Assembly (NCBI GenBank): GCA_038207425.1
Contig: JBBQZU010000008.1
Location: 48,564-112,563 of the forward strand
Direction of reading: 5' to 3'
DNA from: JBBQZU01 sp038207425
Lineage (GTDB): Bacteria; Bacteroidota; Bacteroidia; Flavobacteriales_D; Cryomorphaceae
Length of the DNA: 64,000 nt
Shown: piece after piece, positions 45,776-55,926 of the stretch
Layout: each line of letters begins with the position of its first letter
How positions within the stretch are numbered: the stretch's first letter is position 1
Made by a program: the position numbers and the translations under genes
The notes under the pieces: model-generated
The model's database searches: none
Seen by the model: the letters and a program-made list of their open reading frames with translations, nothing else
Told to the model about the DNA's origin: nothing

Positions 45776-48295
45776 TTAAGCTGATTGTAGCTTCACGATC
45801 TTTTTAGGAGTTTTGAAGAGTTTTACAAATTCAAACCAAATAACAGAAATGAATCCTATGAGTATGGCAATTGAAAGTTGGCTCCAATCAAGTTTTTCGA
45901 ATTGAAAAATTTCTGTTACAGGCTGTACGTAAAGAATAAGTGCTACGGCTGAGATTGTAACTGCAATGATGATGGGCACTAGATTATTTTTGTACCTGAA
46001 GGTCATAAATACCGAGTAGTAAAAAGAGCGGTTTACAAGGGTGAGAAATATATTGGCTGCGATCAATACGGTGAAAACAATTGTGCGGGTGAGTTCTTCG
46101 CTCCACCCATTTCGCACTGAATAGTGGTAGGCAAATAACGTGCCTGCTGCAATAATCAATCCTTGTATAATACTGGATGAAAGTTCTTTAATGTTGAAAA
46201 AAGTGTTGGTAATTGGTTTTGGCGGAATTGCCATCGTGTTTTTTTCCATAGGCTCATTTTCATAAATGATTGAGCAAGTTGGGCCCATAATTAATTCCAG
46301 AAAAATTACATGAATTGGCGAAAAGATATTGGGATACACCCAGCCAAGTGCCAAAGGCAGAAACACGATGAGTATAATAGGAATATGTATGGAAATGATG
46401 TACTGAATAGCTTTTTTCAAATTGGTATATATTCTTCTTCCCATGGCTATGGCATCTACCATTTTTGACAAGTCATCGCTTACCAGTATGAGCGAAGCAG
46501 CCTGCTTGGCTATTTCAGTACCTTTTTTACCCATTGCGATGCCTATATGAGCCGATTTCAGTGCTGGAGCGTCGTTCACGCCATCGCCGGTCATTGCTAC
46601 AATTTGTCCATTGGCTTTGAGGGCTTCAACAATTTTCAATTTTGCCTCCGGAAACATGCGGGTGAAAATGTTAGTTCGCATCACACAAAGCTGTAATTCA
46701 TTGATATCCATTTGCATCAGTTCATCCCCTGAAATGCTGCTTTCTGAACCTCGGAAAGCTATTTGTTTCGCAATGGCGGATGTAGTTTCTGAGTTGTCGC
46801 CGGTTATTATTTTTACTGCAATTCCGGCGTTGTAGAAATGCGCTAGTACATCTTTTATATTTTTCTTTGGAGGGTCATAAAATGCTACAATTCCCTTGAA
46901 TTGAAATTTGATATCCTGTTGCAAAGCTGGAAACTCCTTGTTCTCTATTTGCGATTCTCCGACGGCCAATAAACGGTAGCCATCTTTGGCCAGCGTTGTA
47001 ATGATTTTCTTGATTTGTGTAATTTCAATTTCTGAAAGCTTTGAAACAGCCATCAGTGCTTCTGCAGCACCTTTTGCAGCAACAATTCTACTGCCTTCCT
47101 GGTTTTCAAATACATGGGTCATCATTGGCGGCTTACCTTCTAATGGATATTCATGTATCAGGTTGTATTGAGGGCGCAAATCCAGGGTGTTTATGTTTTT
47201 ATAGCATTCATGCAAGGCGAGTTCCATAGGATCGAATGGTATCGGTTCGCTGGCCCACATGGCAATTTCTATCAGGTGCTTTTCATCATCGGTAAGCGGT
47301 GCATCAGGCATTGAAATTTTTTGATTTTGAAGAGAAAAGACTTTTGCCAGGCTCATCTTATTTTCGGTAAGTGTCCCGGTTTTATCAGTACAAATTACGG
47401 TGGCGCTGCCTAAGGTTTCAACGGTTTTCATCTGCTTTACAACGATACCCATTTTCATCAAACGCCATGCTCCAAGCGCCATAAATGTGGTGAATGCAAC
47501 GGGTATTTCTTCCGGCAAGATGCTCATTGCAAGTGTGAGTGCAAATAATAGGCTAATGATTATATCATGGTTTTTGAAGAAATTAAGACCCCAAACGAAA
47601 AGAAATACAATGGCCCCGACAATGACCATCTTTTTTACAAAGCTGGCTATTTGAATCTCCAAAGGAGTTTTTTCATCTTTTATACCTTCGATACTTTTGC
47701 CTATTTGCCCTAATTTTGTTTGGTTGCCTATGGCCGTAACGGTTGCTATGGCCAATCCACTTACTACCGTTGTTCCTGAGTATACGTGATTGTCGGTAGT
47801 CGATAGGTCTTTAAATATTGCAAGAGACTCACCGGTTAGCATAGACTCATTTACCGAAAAATCATTGGAATGGACAATTACGCCATCTGCAGCAATCGAA
47901 GTACCTTCTTCGGCTAGCATACTGTCGCCAACTACAAGGTCTTCAATTTGCACTTCTATAGTTATTCCATCTCTGATTACTTTAGAAGCAGGCTGGGTTA
48001 TTGATTTTAGTTTATCGAGTGCATTGCGGCTTTTAGAATCCTGATATATTGAGATCAATGAAACTAGTATAACGGCCGACAAAAGAAAAAAACCATCGGC
48101 AGGAACACCGGTAAGAAAGTAAATCACAGAGGCCAGAATGAGTAAAATAACCATAGGCTCTTTTACAATTCTTTTCAATACGTCAATGAATCTGTTTTCC
48201 TTTTTAAAGTTGAATTGATTGCGACCGTGCGCTAGTCGTGATTTAAGTACCTGTTCGCTCGTGAGACCTGGTATGCCAAATGTTTGTGCGGACAT
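45776..48295 (-). CDS. P-type cation-transporting ATPase (calcium-type)
   Basis: An 839-residue P-type ATPase of P2 type. It has the actuator motif TGES (154-157), the helix-4 ion motif PEEIP (261-265), the phosphorylation site D304-KTGTLT, TGDN and the hinge MTGDGVNDAPALK. About ten membrane helices are present, including a C-terminal set of six. PEEIP in helix 4 and the overall sequence fit a calcium- or related divalent-cation pump, but the ion is not certain. There is no heavy-metal-binding N-terminal domain. It is a single gene, convergent with the DUF1456 gene. Confidence 0.92.
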   Translation of the reverse strand: MSAQTFGIPGLTSEQVLKSRLAHGRNQFNFKKENRFIDVLKRIVKEPMVILLILASVIYFLTGVPADGFFLLSAVILVSLISIYQDSKSRNALDKLKSITQPASKVIRDGITIEVQIEDLVVGDSMLAEEGTSIAADGVIVHSNDFSVNESMLTGESLAIFKDLSTTDNHVYSGTTVVSGLAIATVTAIGNQTKLGQIGKSIEGIKDEKTPLEIQIASFVKKMVIVGAIVFLFVWGLNFFKNHDIIISLLFALTLAMSILPEEIPVAFTTFMALGAWRLMKMGIVVKQMKTVETLGSATVICTDKTGTLTENKMSLAKVFSLQNQKISMPDAPLTDDEKHLIEIAMWASEPIPFDPMELALHECYKNINTLDLRPQYNLIHEYPLEGKPPMMTHVFENQEGSRIVAAKGAAEALMAVSKLSEIEITQIKKIITTLAKDGYRLLAVGESQIENKEFPALQQDIKFQFKGIVAFYDPPKKNIKDVLAHFYNAGIAVKIITGDNSETTSAIAKQIAFRGSESSISGDELMQMDINELQLCVMRTNIFTRMFPEAKLKIVEALKANGQIVAMTGDGVNDAPALKSAHIGIAMGKKGTEIAKQAASLILVSDDLSKMVDAIAMGRRIYTNLKKAIQYIISIHIPIILIVFLPLALGWVYPNIFSPIHVIFLELIMGPTCSIIYENEPMEKNTMAIPPKPITNTFFNIKELSSSIIQGLIIAAGTLFAYHYSVRNGWSEELTRTIVFTVLIAANIFLTLVNRSFYYSVFMTFRYKNNLVPIIIAVTISAVALILYVQPVTEIFQFEKLDWSQLSIAILIGFISVIWFEFVKLFKTPKKIVKLQSA

Positions 48296-48495
48296 ATGCA
48301 GAACCGTTTTTAAATGCGACCTAGAAAAACTGCAAAATAATGCTAAACAGGATTTTGAGTATTGGTTGCTAAAGGTATCCTATAATCGTTTGCTGCTGCG
48401 AATTATAAATATAATCGTTCTTAAGCGTGTATAAGTATCAGTGCATCATTCAACTATACCTTCGATGTGAGTAGCGGTAAACTTGTGTAGTTCAA

Positions 48496-48503
48496 TAGTT
48501 TTG
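48496..48503 (+). promoter_or_regulatory. -7 promoter box for the FG-GAP protein gene
   Basis: TAGTTTTG matches TAnnTTTG, 39 bases before the ATG at 48543, and lies inside the longer frame that starts at 48483. Confidence 0.45.
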
Positions 48504-48542
48504 ACTACGTTTATATTATCGTTTCTACTAAAATCAAGAATT

Positions 48543-50291
48543 ATGAAAACTTACCTTGGTCTTTCAGTCATTTTCGTATTAGTGTCTTATCATTGCACAG
48601 CTCAATACACACAATTGTTTCAGTACTGGCCTTCAAATCCTCCGTGGCCACCTTTATTTTATGAAGACCCTATCTCTGTTGCAGACTTTGACGGCGATGG
48701 AATTAAAGACATACTTTCTGAATTTGTTAGAATTTCTTATTCCGGGGCTGGTCCTGAATATTTCAACGTCACCGAATTTACGAATTTTGATGGATTTGGA
48801 ACCCGAGCTATAGCAGTTGGAGATTTTAATGGTGATGGATTCAAGGATATTGCGCGAAATAGTTTATATGATTCTTCCACAGGAACATATCTTCATATGA
48901 ACAATGGTTCTGGGAATATTCTCTCTATTACACCTGTGAGTACCACCATTGATGGAGTTCCGACTTATACATCTGGCGTAAATGAGGTGATTGCTGCCGA
49001 CATTGATGAGGACGGGGCTGTAGATATCCTGCGGACAACTGGATTCGGACTAGACGATGAGTACTATTCTAATGCGATAGAAATCCTTCACAATCAAAAT
49101 AATAGCGGCGTTTGGGAACTCAAAAATGGTGTAATTTATCCCTATTATTCAGTTGAGATATTAGCCATTACTTTGGGCGATATTAATGGTGATGGGCGAA
49201 AGGACATTTTATATAGAATGAGAATAAACGATTTTGGCACGCCCAGTAACCTCATGTGGCTGGAGAATATGAGCACACCCGGCAATATTCAGTTTCAGCC
49301 AGCGCAGTTTATAAAAACCCAATTTATTCCGCTTGATATCGCTGATATCAATGGGGACGGATTTACCGATATAATAGGTATAAATGAAGCAAACAATAGG
49401 TATGCATGGTTACCAAATCTGGGAAACAATACCTTCGGCGAACCAATTACTATCGCTGACTCTATAAATGGGGCTGCAGTTTCTGCATCGCCGTTCATGA
49501 ATGCAGTGGCGAAGGACATGAATAATGATGGATTTACTGATGTTGTCTTGTGCGCTTCGAATTTTGGATATAAAGTATTCATACTTCTTAATGATGGCAC
49601 AGGCGTATTTACATTGGATGAAGTGATACCAATTGGTGTGAGAGATTTACTTGTTGAGGATGTGACCGGCGATGGTATTTTGGAAATAATTATTGGCACA
49701 AGTTCAGGAGTGCTCGTTTATGCTTTAGAGTCAACCTGTACTCCAATAGCGCCTACAAACCTATTGATAACATATGTAGCTGGCGGAGTGCAGCTTTCTT
49801 GGACTCCATTTGAGGGCGCTTCTCGATGTCGAATACAAGCAGGATCAAATATAAACGGTCCATTTCAATACATCAATGTTACCGGCAGTGATATTAGTCA
49901 AACTTTTATTCCTGCCGAAGCGCTCATAGTTGGTAATTTATACGGATGGAGGGTACGCTGTTTTTGTCCGGGCGATCCTGAAATTCCAGGCCCTTGGTCT
50001 GCGAATATTTTCACCGGCATATACTCACCACCTGACGCATCTAATGTGCAATTCGATGAATTTAATGTGGCCATATATCCGAATCCAAGCAGGGGTGAAG
50101 TGCGCATCAAAGCAAGTTCATCTGATTTTACTTTACAGGTATTTGACTTGGCAGGACGTAAACTGCATGAATATTATTCTCCCGGTCTTGAGTTTCGTAT
50201 TGAACCCGGTGAGTTGAATCCCGGGCTGTATGTTTTACGGTTTATCCGAAAAGGTGAAAACTCATCAAAGTTGCTATCCGTGCAGCGATAA
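48543..50291 (+). CDS. FG-GAP/VCBS-repeat T9SS-secreted protein
   Basis: A 582-residue secreted protein. Signal peptide about 1-21 (SVIFVLVSYHCTAQ). Then a beta-propeller of FG-GAP/VCBS repeats marked by calcium-binding loops: DFDGDGIKD, DFNGDGFKD, DINGDGRKD, DINGDGFTD, DMNNDGFTD and DVTGDGILE. A fibronectin-like domain (about 400-490) follows, then a T9SS type A sorting domain (IYPNPSRGEV ... DLAGRK ... LNPGLYVLRF). It is therefore exported and cleaved or anchored at the cell surface; the ligand is unknown. The start fits the signal peptide. Confidence 0.87.
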   Translation: MKTYLGLSVIFVLVSYHCTAQYTQLFQYWPSNPPWPPLFYEDPISVADFDGDGIKDILSEFVRISYSGAGPEYFNVTEFTNFDGFGTRAIAVGDFNGDGFKDIARNSLYDSSTGTYLHMNNGSGNILSITPVSTTIDGVPTYTSGVNEVIAADIDEDGAVDILRTTGFGLDDEYYSNAIEILHNQNNSGVWELKNGVIYPYYSVEILAITLGDINGDGRKDILYRMRINDFGTPSNLMWLENMSTPGNIQFQPAQFIKTQFIPLDIADINGDGFTDIIGINEANNRYAWLPNLGNNTFGEPITIADSINGAAVSASPFMNAVAKDMNNDGFTDVVLCASNFGYKVFILLNDGTGVFTLDEVIPIGVRDLLVEDVTGDGILEIIIGTSSGVLVYALESTCTPIAPTNLLITYVAGGVQLSWTPFEGASRCRIQAGSNINGPFQYINVTGSDISQTFIPAEALIVGNLYGWRVRCFCPGDPEIPGPWSANIFTGIYSPPDASNVQFDEFNVAIYPNPSRGEVRIKASSSDFTLQVFDLAGRKLHEYYSPGLEFRIEPGELNPGLYVLRFIRKGENSSKLLSVQR

Positions 50292-50518
50292 CTATAGGGC
50301 TTGTTGTGAAACCATCTGTTTATTTTCTATAAACAGCGTATACGTTGGATAACAGTAAATACTGGTTTGGTATATTCTTGGTGTTGCAATTGATTGAAAA
50401 GTGAGATTATTGTTGCGAAAAAAAACCGGTCACAGTCGGCTTTTCAATAATGTTTGTAGAATACAAGCAGAATAAGGCATTGCACCAAAACAATCGAGGT
50501 TCATCAGGTTGATACTGG

Positions 50519-51277
50519 TTATTTATTTTTCAATTTAGCTAGCTTCATTGTTTCTAAACCATTGGGCGATTTAATCAAAGCGAATTTTTGATTTAATCCA
50601 AGTGTTACACCTTCTAGCAATATCGGTTTCGGGGCAGAATCTTTTCCGGTATAATTTGCGTTAGCGCATGCCTTAAAGCCAACTTCCGACTCAATTTCTG
50701 ACAAATTATTGTATTTAAATAGACCACGATAAGATTTGTTTTCAATCTGTGTTACTCCATTATTATTGATAAAAATATTGTGGCCCTTCTTTTATTAAGT
50801 GTGATAATTTTTCCAGAATGTTCCGGGTTTTTCACAATCATGAACCTGATACTCTCATTTAACGAAATATAATTAAGGGATTGGCGGTTGTTTTCGGACA
50901 ATAAATCTAATTATCCCTGGCCGTATCGTATTCTAGTCGTTGTGTCACATTGAATGATGTCAGCTACCACTAAAGCCTCTACCTTTTTATAAGGCCAAAA
51001 GAAGGTAGTTTTCATATCAAGCTTCATATTCTCGAACGACTGACCATTCGATATGGGATAGGTGAAGTACAATTTTCTTTTCGCTGCATTTATAAATGCA
51101 ACGTTTTTAAATTTTCCAATTCCTAAAAAGATAAGACACCTTCTTGTAACCTATGGCAATATCAGAATATTCACAATTCGCCTTATCATTTGAAACTGTT
51201 GAAGACGTGATAAGACCGGTGTGATAAACACAGGAAGTAATTGTAAAAGAGAAAAAAAATAAAGCCAAATATTTCAT
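50519..51277 (-). pseudogene. lipoprotein pseudogene with three lesions
   Basis: A decayed gene of about 250 codons. It begins at 51277 with a lipoprotein signal (KYLALFFFSFTITSC) and VYHTGLITSS, like a small Bacteroidota lipoprotein family (perhaps DUF6567). A frameshift in an A5 tract at 51125-51129 is needed to continue into FLGIGKFKNVAFINAAKRKL. A TAA at 50911-50913 then interrupts the frame, and a second frameshift near 50785-50795 is needed to reach the last 61 residues (ending in KLAKLKNK at 50519). Each fragment reads well, so this is one gene that has been lost. The spacer 50292-50518 holds nothing recognisable, and 51278-51617 also shows no gene. Confidence 0.7.
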
Positions 51278-51617
51278 GCTGATGTTTTTGTTAAGTGGTA
51301 TACAATTTTAGTCTTTTCTCGAATCATTCCTAACAGCTTCAAAACTAACTGAAAATTCCGAATTTCACACTTCGGTTGAAAGATTTTCAGAATCAAATAT
51401 TCATAGAATCTTGCTTAGGTTTAAATATTCGAGTATCAACCATTGCCGCTTTATCCGTAAGTAAATATTATGGTCTTGATTACGCTAAAGCACCAAGGTA
51501 GCATGCTCTGAAGAGCGGCCAGCCAGAAAAGGTTAGTGAGTTGAATAGATATGAACTGAACTCAGCCGAAGGCTGCAACAGCTCCTTCCTACTTGGCCAT
51601 CCGTGCCGATAGAAGGA

Positions 51618-52514
51618 TTAGTTATTGGGCAAGGAATTTTTTTCATATTTGTTATGGATTGTTATTATTGCCAATCCAAAAAGCACCGCCACAACAATTA
51701 AAATTGTGCTAATTAATCCACTTACTCCGAACGACATTCGAATTAAGATAGTCGAGATAACAAACCCTGAGTTTCTTATAATTTTATGAAACTGGTTTGT
51801 GTAAAAGAGCGAGATTAAGAGTAATACCACGTCTACTAAAATGAGTGCCATAAAAAAATGATCAAAAAATAGATTATTGATGCTTTCAAATGTCACCGAT
51901 TCGTTGGCTGAAATGACAATTTCTGCAGACCAATCGATGAGTGTATATGCTGCCATAACAAAGAACAAAGGCACCAAAATAACTGCAATTAATTTTTTCT
52001 TTTCAACGAATTTCGCAACAATAGGTTGAATGCTGATTTCTTGCGCTGCTATTCGCTTACCTTGCTTTTGAAATAGAAATATGAGATAGAATAGCAGAAC
52101 CGAAGCTATTAAATCATAAGTAAATTGCAGGTCACCTTTTATTTCAAACCAATTTGCAGAAAGCTCTAAAGCGGACAAATCTTTAAACAACTTACGGATA
52201 ATAATGAGCGTTATGATTTCATACTGCTTGGTTATATAGGTGGTAAACGACTTAGGTAAATAATAAATCAAGAGATATACCTCATAGATAAGGATAAAAG
52301 AAAAAGGGGTGTAGGCAGCGGATATAGGATTTGTAAGTAATTCTGAATTTAATGGAATATCGATAAAATCTAATTTCAAAAAGTAGATGATTGCTAAATG
52401 GATAAAAAAACTGAGTATCGCTACTTTTAGAATTATATTTCCTGCTATGCCGCGCGCATGATCCGAAAGAAGTTTATCGAAAAGGAATGGCAGTATCTTC
52501 ATATTTTTGGTCAT
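51618..52514 (-). CDS. polytopic membrane protein of unknown function
   Basis: A 298-residue membrane protein with about seven or eight predicted helices (for example IAYTLS-like segments near 30-48, 65-85, 130-150, 175-195, 215-235 and 255-275) and Lys-rich loops. I do not recognise the family. Two ATG codons (52514 and 52502) are possible. It is AT-rich like its surroundings and stands alone between a pseudogene and a gene-free stretch. Confidence 0.6.
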   Translation of the reverse strand: MTKNMKILPFLFDKLLSDHARGIAGNIILKVAILSFFIHLAIIYFLKLDFIDIPLNSELLTNPISAAYTPFSFILIYEVYLLIYYLPKSFTTYITKQYEIITLIIIRKLFKDLSALELSANWFEIKGDLQFTYDLIASVLLFYLIFLFQKQGKRIAAQEISIQPIVAKFVEKKKLIAVILVPLFFVMAAYTLIDWSAEIVISANESVTFESINNLFFDHFFMALILVDVVLLLISLFYTNQFHKIIRNSGFVISTILIRMSFGVSGLISTILIVVAVLFGLAIITIHNKYEKNSLPNN

Positions 52515-52980
52515 ATTGACGTATTTTGCCTTTTAACAAACTGCAACCCCATCCTGTTCTGTTCTTCACATTTTCAATGAAATTTGAAGGGAAGAAAGTC
52601 ATTGATTTTATTGCTGAGGTTGATTGGATGAAGAATTTAGATGAATGGTATGCATGATAAAACTGGGATAAGGTGCAGATTATGATTATTCAATTGCAGG
52701 TGAGTCCATGGAGTATGGTTCATTTTGTAGATGCATTTCCGCACAACCCTTCAGGTAGCCGAGAATCATTTTTTCAAAGTGAAGGAGCTTTAAGTTTTGT
52801 CATTAGCGCTTTCAAAGCACTTCCAAGCAACTAATACAACTCCGGAATTTGTAGTAGAATAATTTAAAATTATTTCTGGCTCGAGATTATGATAGTATTC
52901 AGGCTGTAATTGCGCTTTAAAATGACGACAATCGGGATGTAGGAAGGCTGCGCAACAGCTACTACTTTTAGTTTCGAGTG
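52515..52980. other. gene-free stretch
   Basis: No supportable gene. A 26-codon frame starts at 52577 (KFEGKKVIDFIAEVDW) and looks protein-like but ends at once; it may be a remnant. The segment near 52940-52960 (GAAGGCTGCGCAACAGCT) closely resembles 51571-51588. Confidence 0.4.
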
Positions 52981-55311
52981 CTAAGCGATACTGTTTCTTT
53001 CATCTTTTACTTCTAGTAGACTTGTGAGAGCTATTTTATTTACCCGAAGGTAAACGTTGAAGATTGCTCCTTTGCCTTCTTCACCATCAGCTTCTATAAA
53101 TCCATCATGTATTTCTGCTATTTTTTGGCAAATGGCAAGGCCAATTCCTGAGCCTTTATATTGCCTGCCATGAAAACGCTGAAATATTTTGAATAGATCT
53201 TTTTTGTAAGACGGGTTAAAGCCAACACCATTATCGGCAACGGTAATTTTATAATATTCATGTCCACTCTCATGCCCTGTGCCTTTCATGGTTTTCTTAT
53301 CGACCAATTGGCAACTAATGAATATAATTAGTGGCATGTCTTCTCTGGCAAATTTCAGCGAGTTGACTATCAGGTTTTCAAATAACTGTGTTATCAGAAA
53401 CCTGATGCCTTGTATCACCGGTAAGTTTTTCAATTGCAGACTACCTCCCTTTTCTTCTAAACTTTCTTTGAGGTCGGCATGTATTTCGTCCAGTACTTCA
53501 TTCAAATCAACATCGACCAATTTTTTTTCTTCATAGAAAATTTTCGTGTAAGATAGCAGAGAATCTACCAGGGTTTGCATGCGGCCGGCCGAAGCCTGCA
53601 TACGAAGGATATTTGTTACTACTGATTCTGGTATTTCGCTCTGATGTTTTTGTAAAATAATGGAAGCATACATCTGTATTTTGCGAAGCGGCTCCTTTAA
53701 ATCGTGGGTGCTAATCCAGTTCATATTTGCAAGTTCATCGTAGGCTTTGAATAGCCTTTCGTTAAGGCTCAGATAGCGACGCGCTTCATCTTGCATATCG
53801 GCCAAATGGAACTGATTTTGGATGTAGGTGCAGATAACGGAAGCTACTCTGATTTCGGGCTTTTGCCATGCTGCACTCTGGCCTTTTACGGCATCTTTCC
53901 ACAAAGCAAAAGATTTGCGTGGGGTAAGGCTTTGGTTTTCAGTATTTATGTTCATGGGCTTTGATGGATCCCCACCCCAGTTCACTGTTTTTTCCACCTC
54001 CTGCCTTGTCCAGGCTATACCATTTTTAGTCTGCTTGCCTATTGGCAAATACACTATTCCGGCAACCTTGCTACCTAAGCCCGCTGCCTCAGGATAACTG
54101 TCGGAGAGTTTTGAAGTATGAAAAATGCCTTGATCAATTGAAGTGTCAAGCCAATTCATGAGGTCAATTAATTTTTTATCTTGTGGCAGCAGGCCATTTT
54201 TATAATAAGTTTCTTTGAAAACGATGACCACAGCGTCTGCATTCAACAGGTTTTTTAATTGAACAAGGGTTTGTTCTTGCGCCAGGCTTTGTTCGCTGCC
54301 TGTCAATATAATATGCAGGTTTTCCATTTTTTTTTCTGTTTCTTTTACAAGCTCAAATTCATCGGCCACTTGGCGCACATCGATTTGAGATGAAAGGAAA
54401 ACGCCCTGCAAGTGCGCCGCCAGCCTAACATGGTATGGAATACGTTTGGGTGCATAATGATGACAGGCAATCAGGCCCCACAGCTTTCCCTGATTGATAA
54501 GGGCGATGGTGAAAGTGGCACCAACACCCATGTTTATTAAATACTGAATATGCATAGGTGAAGAACTGCGCAGCGTGGAAAGCGTGAGGTCTAAACTTTT
54601 ATTATCTGCATTTTCATCTAAAGCATAAAGGGGTATGTTGGGCAATTGCACATTGGCAATCATACGTATGCGATTCAGTAAAAAAAAATCCCTAGCCTGC
54701 ACAGGAATGTCAGTGGCTGGGTAATTCAATCCTAAGTAAGGCTCAATTTTGTCTATTTTGCTTTCGGCAAAAACTTGCCCGTTATATTCCTTGTCAAAGC
54801 GGTAAATCATTACCCTGTCGTACCCGGTTATCTTTCTTGTTGCATCAGCTACATCCTGACAAAGTATTTGCAGGTTGTCAACTCTTTCTGTGGAGTAGGC
54901 AAAACGTTTTGTTTGAAAGAAAAGATCGGGAAGTTCAAGTACTTCTTGGCTTAAAGGTTCAAACTCCATTACCAGATTTTCTTTTGTCAAGAAGGAAGTA
55001 GTATGAAAGCTTTGGATACCAACGCTAAAAATAAAAGGCATTACTGTATCATCTGATTTTGCAGAATAAGCTGTAAAAGAGTCGGCATCTTCTTTATTGA
55101 AAATTTCAGATAAGTGTTTGCCAAGAATTTGGTTCAGCGGCTTGTCAAAAAGTGTCGTACAGTTTTCACTGCAATACTGAATGGTGGTATCGATTTTATT
55201 CAATGCCAGCAAATAACCATAGGGCTGTATGCTGCCCGGAATGTGAATGGGCTCCGCTTCGCAATTGGTAATGGCAATGGCGTCTTTATTGGTGATATTT
55301 TTAAGATTCAT
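52981..55311 (-). CDS. bphP: bacteriophytochrome histidine kinase
   Basis: A red/far-red photoreceptor kinase of 776 residues. Order: PAS domain with the biliverdin-attaching Cys17 in TNCEAEPIHIPG, GAF domain with PATDIP (198-203) and H254 in MHIQYL, PHY domain with WGGDPSKP (445-452) and the tongue PRKSF (464-468), then HisKA with His536 in STHDLKEPLRKI and HATPase with NLIVNSLKFA, DNGVGFN and GSGIGLAI. All key residues are present, so it should bind biliverdin and signal by phosphotransfer. The start at 55311 overlaps the heme oxygenase gene by 11 bases; a longer frame to 55383 is rejected. The likely phosphate acceptor is the response regulator upstream. Confidence 0.93.
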   Translation of the reverse strand: MNLKNITNKDAIAITNCEAEPIHIPGSIQPYGYLLALNKIDTTIQYCSENCTTLFDKPLNQILGKHLSEIFNKEDADSFTAYSAKSDDTVMPFIFSVGIQSFHTTSFLTKENLVMEFEPLSQEVLELPDLFFQTKRFAYSTERVDNLQILCQDVADATRKITGYDRVMIYRFDKEYNGQVFAESKIDKIEPYLGLNYPATDIPVQARDFFLLNRIRMIANVQLPNIPLYALDENADNKSLDLTLSTLRSSSPMHIQYLINMGVGATFTIALINQGKLWGLIACHHYAPKRIPYHVRLAAHLQGVFLSSQIDVRQVADEFELVKETEKKMENLHIILTGSEQSLAQEQTLVQLKNLLNADAVVIVFKETYYKNGLLPQDKKLIDLMNWLDTSIDQGIFHTSKLSDSYPEAAGLGSKVAGIVYLPIGKQTKNGIAWTRQEVEKTVNWGGDPSKPMNINTENQSLTPRKSFALWKDAVKGQSAAWQKPEIRVASVICTYIQNQFHLADMQDEARRYLSLNERLFKAYDELANMNWISTHDLKEPLRKIQMYASIILQKHQSEIPESVVTNILRMQASAGRMQTLVDSLLSYTKIFYEEKKLVDVDLNEVLDEIHADLKESLEEKGGSLQLKNLPVIQGIRFLITQLFENLIVNSLKFAREDMPLIIFISCQLVDKKTMKGTGHESGHEYYKITVADNGVGFNPSYKKDLFKIFQRFHGRQYKGSGIGLAICQKIAEIHDGFIEADGEEGKGAIFNVYLRVNKIALTSLLEVKDERNSIA

Positions 55312-55906
55312 ATAGCATGAGTTTAAATGATTTTTTGTCAAACCATTGATGCAGTATGCTGAAAGTTTGTGATGCGCTTTCAATGACTTCTTCTTCCATG
55401 CCGGATGATGCCAGGCAAAATGCCTGTAGAAAAACTTTCCATCGGCTGCCGGTTTCAGGCCCGTAAGCTGTGAAATAAGTTGCTTTGCCAGCTATCACTT
55501 CCATGCCCAATGTTGCTTGTAAATGTTTGTAAATGAAAGCGCCTCCTAAAACCGACCCTTCAAGCACATACATGCCGCCAAGTGCTGCTGCATTTGAATG
55601 GTAGACTTTTATAAAAAACTGCTCGGGAATTACAGCAATGCCCGCTGCATCAGTGCCAAGCATATTTAGGTCGGAAACAAGTAAATGAGTTTTGCGCCTT
55701 TCGTCAAGGTCCCCAATGCTGTGTTGAACCAAAGGAAATACAATGTTCTCAAAACCTTTAACAAACCCATAAAGCGATGACAAGTACAAAGCATAATCAG
55801 CAGCAGTTACTTGCAAATCAAGCAGGTTTTTTGACGCCGTGTTTTGCTCAAGCAAGCTATGTTGGTGTGCTGTACGACTTCGTAATCTTTGTAAAAACGC
55901 GCTCAT
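55301..55906 (-). CDS. bphO: biliverdin-producing heme oxygenase (BphO-like)
   Basis: A 201-residue helical heme oxygenase. The proximal heme ligand is expected at H16 in AHQHSLLEQ, and the distal helix shows YVLEGSVLGGAFIYKHL. It opens heme to biliverdin, the chromophore used by bacteriophytochromes. It overlaps the bphP start by 11 bases and follows the response regulator by 20 bases, so supply of chromophore and photoreceptor are coupled in one operon. Confidence 0.9.
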   Translation of the reverse strand: MSAFLQRLRSRTAHQHSLLEQNTASKNLLDLQVTAADYALYLSSLYGFVKGFENIVFPLVQHSIGDLDERRKTHLLVSDLNMLGTDAAGIAVIPEQFFIKVYHSNAAALGGMYVLEGSVLGGAFIYKHLQATLGMEVIAGKATYFTAYGPETGSRWKVFLQAFCLASSGMEEEVIESASQTFSILHQWFDKKSFKLMLYES

Positions 55907-55926
55907 TTGATCTAATTATTTGTCAG

